A DNA stretch of 64,000 bases, from positions 37,510,001 to 37,574,000 of the forward strand of contig OY292278.1 in the NCBI GenBank assembly GCA_958496175.1, in the 5' to 3' direction. The notes beneath the pieces are model-generated. The model did no database searches. It was given only the letters and a program-made list of their open reading frames with translations, and was not told the origin of the DNA. A program made the translations under genes and the position numbers. Below are positions 60,455 through 64,000 of this stretch, in pieces (the stretch's first letter is position 1; every line of letters starts with the position of its first letter). The DNA is from Sisyra terminalis. Lineage: Eukaryota > Arthropoda > Insecta > Neuroptera > Sisyridae.

Positions 60455-60810
60455 ATATAAACAATAAAGGGTACCACACAAAATATTAGATCAGTAAAAT
60501 TATTACAATTTTTAAATTTATGACATTTAAAAAAGAAAAAAGTGTATTATTTTCTTGAGTTGTCTTGAGTCTAATAACTTTCACACCTCTGTATACTTCT
60601 TTAGAAGCATTATAAAAAATAATAAAATTAAATTTTTAATAAAATATGACGCTACATGCTACAGTAGGAAGTTGCTGGCCAACGGTTAGCGAGAAACTTC
60701 AAACAAGTGAAAATTGGCCAATTTTTGGGATTAACTTTCATAGTAATAAGTATAATACTAAAACGACTAAAACCACTAAAACACTATTGAATCGATATCA
60801 GCTCTCACAT

Positions 60811-60986
60811 GTTTTTCGTTTGTCGGTAGGGGAAACGAACCGGACTTTCTTTGCTGTTTTTTTAAATTTGTGGTAAATTTCTATACTGCTATATAAAAGG
60901 TTTTTGTTTGTCGGTAAGGGGAACGAACCGGACTTTTTTGCTGTTTTTTTAAATTTGTAGCAAATTTCTATAATTTTTATAAAAGG
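60811..60986. repeat. Tandem duplication, about 89-bp unit, two copies
   Basis: Copy 1 (60811-60899) and copy 2 (60900-60986) share GTTTGTCGGTA, GAACGAACCGGACTTT and TTGCTGTTTTTTTAAATTTG. They end in TATAAAAGG/TATAAAAGGG. Differences are few, so the duplication is recent. Confidence 0.9.
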
Positions 60987-61429
60987 GTACCAAAATTTGT
61001 TTTTTCCGGGGGTCTTAAAACCCCTAAATCGGCTTTGACCACTAGAAACTGTTATTTTTTGAATTGTGGCTGATAGAATCCTATAAGGTCTTAAAGGCAA
61101 TTGCAATTATAAGGCGACTATAGAAAAAGCTTAAGAAAATTATGCTACTACTTTTGCCAGTAGAAACGGATCTGCATAGCAATCTCTTCACAACTTTAAT
61201 AGACATTCTTAAAATTATATTCGCTTCTGTGGGCCTCTAAAATTATGTTTTCTTCATGATTATTTTTCCAACTGTTAGGTCAAAGACTTAAAATTTTTTT
61301 GTGGGCTATACACTTTGTATGCCTGTAATAAGCTGAGTCGGCTTCAAGTATTCAAGGTTAATATTAATTAAAGTTAAAGTAGTTAATTTTTTATCGAACT
61401 AATTAAAAAAAAAGAGTTGTGAATGAAAC

Positions 61430-62110
61430 AGCAAATTTTTCATTTTATGCTAACGCCACAAATCCAACAATTGACTTGGGGGGACAAAAAAAGTAATGTT
61501 GCCGTCAAACCGGAATCGTTTACCACGGCATTTAGGGGAGGTTTCGTCCGTTTAGTTCTCGATAGCATCTCGGACGCGAATACATATGATTAATAAGCCG
61601 GATAGGAATATTCAAAGGCCGCGGGCGCCCATCTTAATTAATAATTAAGCCGATTAAGCCGGCCCTTTTCTGGGCGATAAAAATGATAAAGTCATTCCGA
61701 GTGAAGAGCGTCATGCAAATAATTATGAGTTTGTAGCAGATAATGAGAGAGCACCGCAATAAATCGGAGCTGGGATCATGGCGATTCTGGTGGACGATTC
61801 TGGTATGATCGAAGAACAGTACAAACGAGATCGCTGCGATCGGATCGACAAAAGGTAGGATCGAGGAAGTACCACAGTATCGGTCGAGATGTAGCCACAC
61901 TTGGATGGCATCAACCGTATAGCTGAAGACATACTCGACACAACAATCGGAATTTTGTGGGTGAAGAAGTTGATGTGTGGTTTGTTAATTGAAGTTTGTG
62001 AATTGGATATTTTTATCACGGAAATTTTTACAGTTTTTGTTGTTGTTTTTTTAAAGAGAATCAACAATGGATCAAAGAAATTCAGGTATGATTTTCATAC
62101 AAGTATGTGA
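61430..62110 (+). other. Balanced-composition island with possible start exon at 62066
   Basis: A GC-richer segment followed by a leader-like AT-richer stretch and ATGGATCAAAGAAATTCAG at 62066-62084, immediately followed by a GTATGA donor-like site. This could be the first coding exon of a gene lying beyond the window. The peptide is only six residues, so it cannot be tested here. Confidence 0.2.
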
Positions 62111-62599
62111 ATTAACTACTGACCTTATTATTTCCAATTAACATGTTTTGATAACTATTACGTTTTTAGTTCTTATAAGATAAAGAAAATATTCATAAAT
62201 AACTACTGTAATCAATATCACCTTCGGGAGGTGCAAAAATTTTTTTACTCAAACTAATTGATGAAAATAGATTAATAGTGTCTTATTGTTGTGGAAACGT
62301 ATAATATTTCAGAATATAAAGTAAGCTTTTAGAGAAAATCTATCTTCATTTAATACAAGCTTGACCCTAAAAGACTCATACTACCGAAATTGGTTACACA
62401 AAACAGAAGAAATGTAAACAATTAATCAGTGAAACTTGAAAATTAAAAATTGAACTTTTTCATTAGAACTTCAAAACGAATTATTAAAAAGGAAAATTGC
62501 GTGGAGGAATTGATTTGGTTAACAACTAATCAGTGATTTAACTTGAAGAATTAAAGATGATGAACTTTTAAGCTTTTTCTTTAGAACCTAAAAACTAAT

Positions 62600-62689
62600 T
62601 GGCTCTAAAACATCCACAATCTGGCAATGTTGCATTTTAGACTTTGCATTTTAGACCAGATTGTGGGTGTGCTAAAGTACACATGAGCC
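62600..62689. mobile_element. 90-bp hairpin MITE inserted in the direct repeat
   Basis: It begins GGCTC and ends GAGCC, is nearly palindromic (CCACAATCTGGCAATGTTGC against CAGATTGTGGGTGTG), and is flanked by AATT. The second direct copy at 63580 continues through this point uninterrupted (AATTACTTAAAATG), so the insertion boundary can be read off. Confidence 0.75.
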
Positions 62690-63065
62690 AATTAATTATT
62701 TAAAATGAAAGTGGTATAAACTTGGGATCAGGAACGTTGAAATTTGAGAACCGTTTTGAATGGTTTCGTAATTATTCCTGTACGTATTGTTCACTCGAAT
62801 GCAATTTGTACGTAAATTTTGACATATGCCAGAAATGAAGAAGCGACGGTTATTTTCAAATATGTATTATCAAATATATAGAACATAATAACAGAATAAC
62901 AGAACATAAAAATTAAACAGTTCAATAATGCGACAGTTATTATTACCTAAGTATATGTTTTATTTCGCAAATGTTTTGGATTTTTTTTTAATTTATAATA
63001 ATACATCATAGTTTTTCACAAGTGTTTTTCCCATAAAAAAGTAAACTTTATTTAGAAAATTTGAA

Positions 63066-63381
63066 TCAAGTCCATTTTAGCATATCCACAATCTGGCAAC
63101 GTTGTATTTTCGACTTTGTTTTTAACTTAATTCGCGATTAAATTTTGTGGTTAAATTTTCATTATGGACCGATTTAATCGCGAATTAAATTAAAAAATAG
63201 TCGAAAATGCAACGTTGTCAGATTGTGGGTGTGCTAAAGTACACTTGAGCCGAAAATGTAGCCACAAAAGAGAGAATTATACCATATTAGAATTGAATTA
63301 ACAAAAATATCGCGAATTAAATTAAAAGCAAAGTCGAAAAGGCAACGTTGCCAGATTGTGGGTGTACTAAAATGGACTTGA
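63066..63381. mobile_element. 316-bp inverted-repeat element related to the 62600 hairpin
   Basis: The ends TCAAGTCCATTTTAG and CTAAAATGGACTTGA are inverted. Next inward are CCACAATCTGGCAACGTTG and its complement with one difference. An internal hairpin repeats the same CAGATTGTGGGTGTGCTAAA block near 63221-63240, so a smaller copy is nested within. Confidence 0.75.
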
Positions 63382-64000
63382 CCCGAAATTTTAATTTTGC
63401 ATATTACAATATAAATACATATTTGAAAATAACTGTCGCTTCTTCATTTCTGGCATATGTCAAAGTTTACGTATAAATTGCATTCGAGTAAACAATACGT
63501 ACTGGAATAATATCGAAACCATTCGAAATAGTTCTCTTCAGTTCTGAAAATTTCGACTTTCCTGATCCAAGCTTATACCAAAAATTTTTTACTCAAACTC
63601 ATTGATGAAAACAAATTAATAGTATTTTATTGTTGTGGAAACTTTTAGCATTTCAGAATATAAAGATTATGAATTAAATTCAGAGAAAATCTATCTTCAT
63701 TTCATACATTCTCAAGCTTGACCCTGAAAGACTCATACTACCGTAAATTCTAATGAAATATTGGTTATACAAAATAGAAGAAATGTAAACAATTAATCAG
63801 TGAAACTTGAAAATTAAAAATTGATTTTTTTCATTAGAACTTCCAAACTAATTATTAAAAGGAAAATTGCGTGGAGAAATTGTTTTAGTTAACAATTAAT
63901 CAGTGATTTAACTTACAGCTTAACAGTTGAACTCTAAAGATTTTTCTTTGAAACCTAAAAACGAATTACTTAAAATGAAAGTTACGTGGAGGAAAAGTTT

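Larger units (their letters stand above)
62235..64000. repeat. Composite repeat: direct copies around a palindromic element, cut by window end
   Basis: A block beginning TTTTTTACTCAAACT (62235-62712) recurs in the same orientation at 63580-64000 and runs out of the window; the offset is about 1,345 bp. Between them lies an inverted-repeat element (62713-63579) with arms of roughly 150-170 bp, marked GGTATAA and TTATACC at the tips. A smaller hairpin element (63066-63381, ends TCAAGTCC/GGACTTGA) sits in its middle. Another hairpin (about 62600-62689) interrupts the first direct copy, flanked by AATT. This could be a satellite or foldback array with a complex unit. Confidence 0.8.

Overview
This is AT-rich nuclear DNA from an insect. 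It has long introns, GT-AG splice sites, eukaryotic poly(A) signals and many decayed transposons. I cannot fix the order from sequence alone; a beetle or other non-dipteran is plausible, because the one gene present keeps six zinc fingers where Drosophila Senseless has four.

The window holds one gene whose structure can be fully supported: a senseless / Gfi-1 / Pag-3 family transcription factor on the + strand. Its five coding exons are 2811-3102, 9254-9478, 13811-14894, 17061-17242 and 24827-25020. They join in frame into 1,977 nt (658 residues) with GT-AG at every junction. A probable promoter and 5' leader lie at about 1900-2810. The first AATAAA of the 3' UTR is at 25401. The introns (6.2, 4.3, 2.2 and 7.6 kb) carry repeats and two inserted fossils: part of an SLC16-type monocarboxylate transporter gene (7378-7893, intron 1) and an internally deleted mariner (10932-11739, intron 2).

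From 25.4 kb to the end I find no other convincing protein gene. This gene-poor flank alternates very AT-rich filler with islands of balanced composition (about 27.7-29.4, 31.7-33.1, 35.6-36.5, 40.85-41.46, 45.5-46.5, 57.0-57.6 and 61.4-62.1 kb). Similar islands lie inside the introns and upstream of exon 1. They look like candidate cis-regulatory DNA for the gene. A heptamer, GGGATGA (extended consensus about RGGGATGAAA), occurs about 29 times on both strands between 1.3 and 46.7 kb and not at all in the last 17 kb.

The right-hand third is rich in mobile-element remains. These are a non-autonomous hAT element with an 8-bp target duplication (49418-49764), an 845-bp long-inverted-repeat element (50018-50862), a 307-bp MITE (58169-58475), a broken Tc1-type DD34E transposase (59478-59952) and a solo LTR with heat-shock-element-like motifs beside its TATA box (59996-60454). 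The window ends in a nested direct-repeat and palindrome structure (62235-64000).
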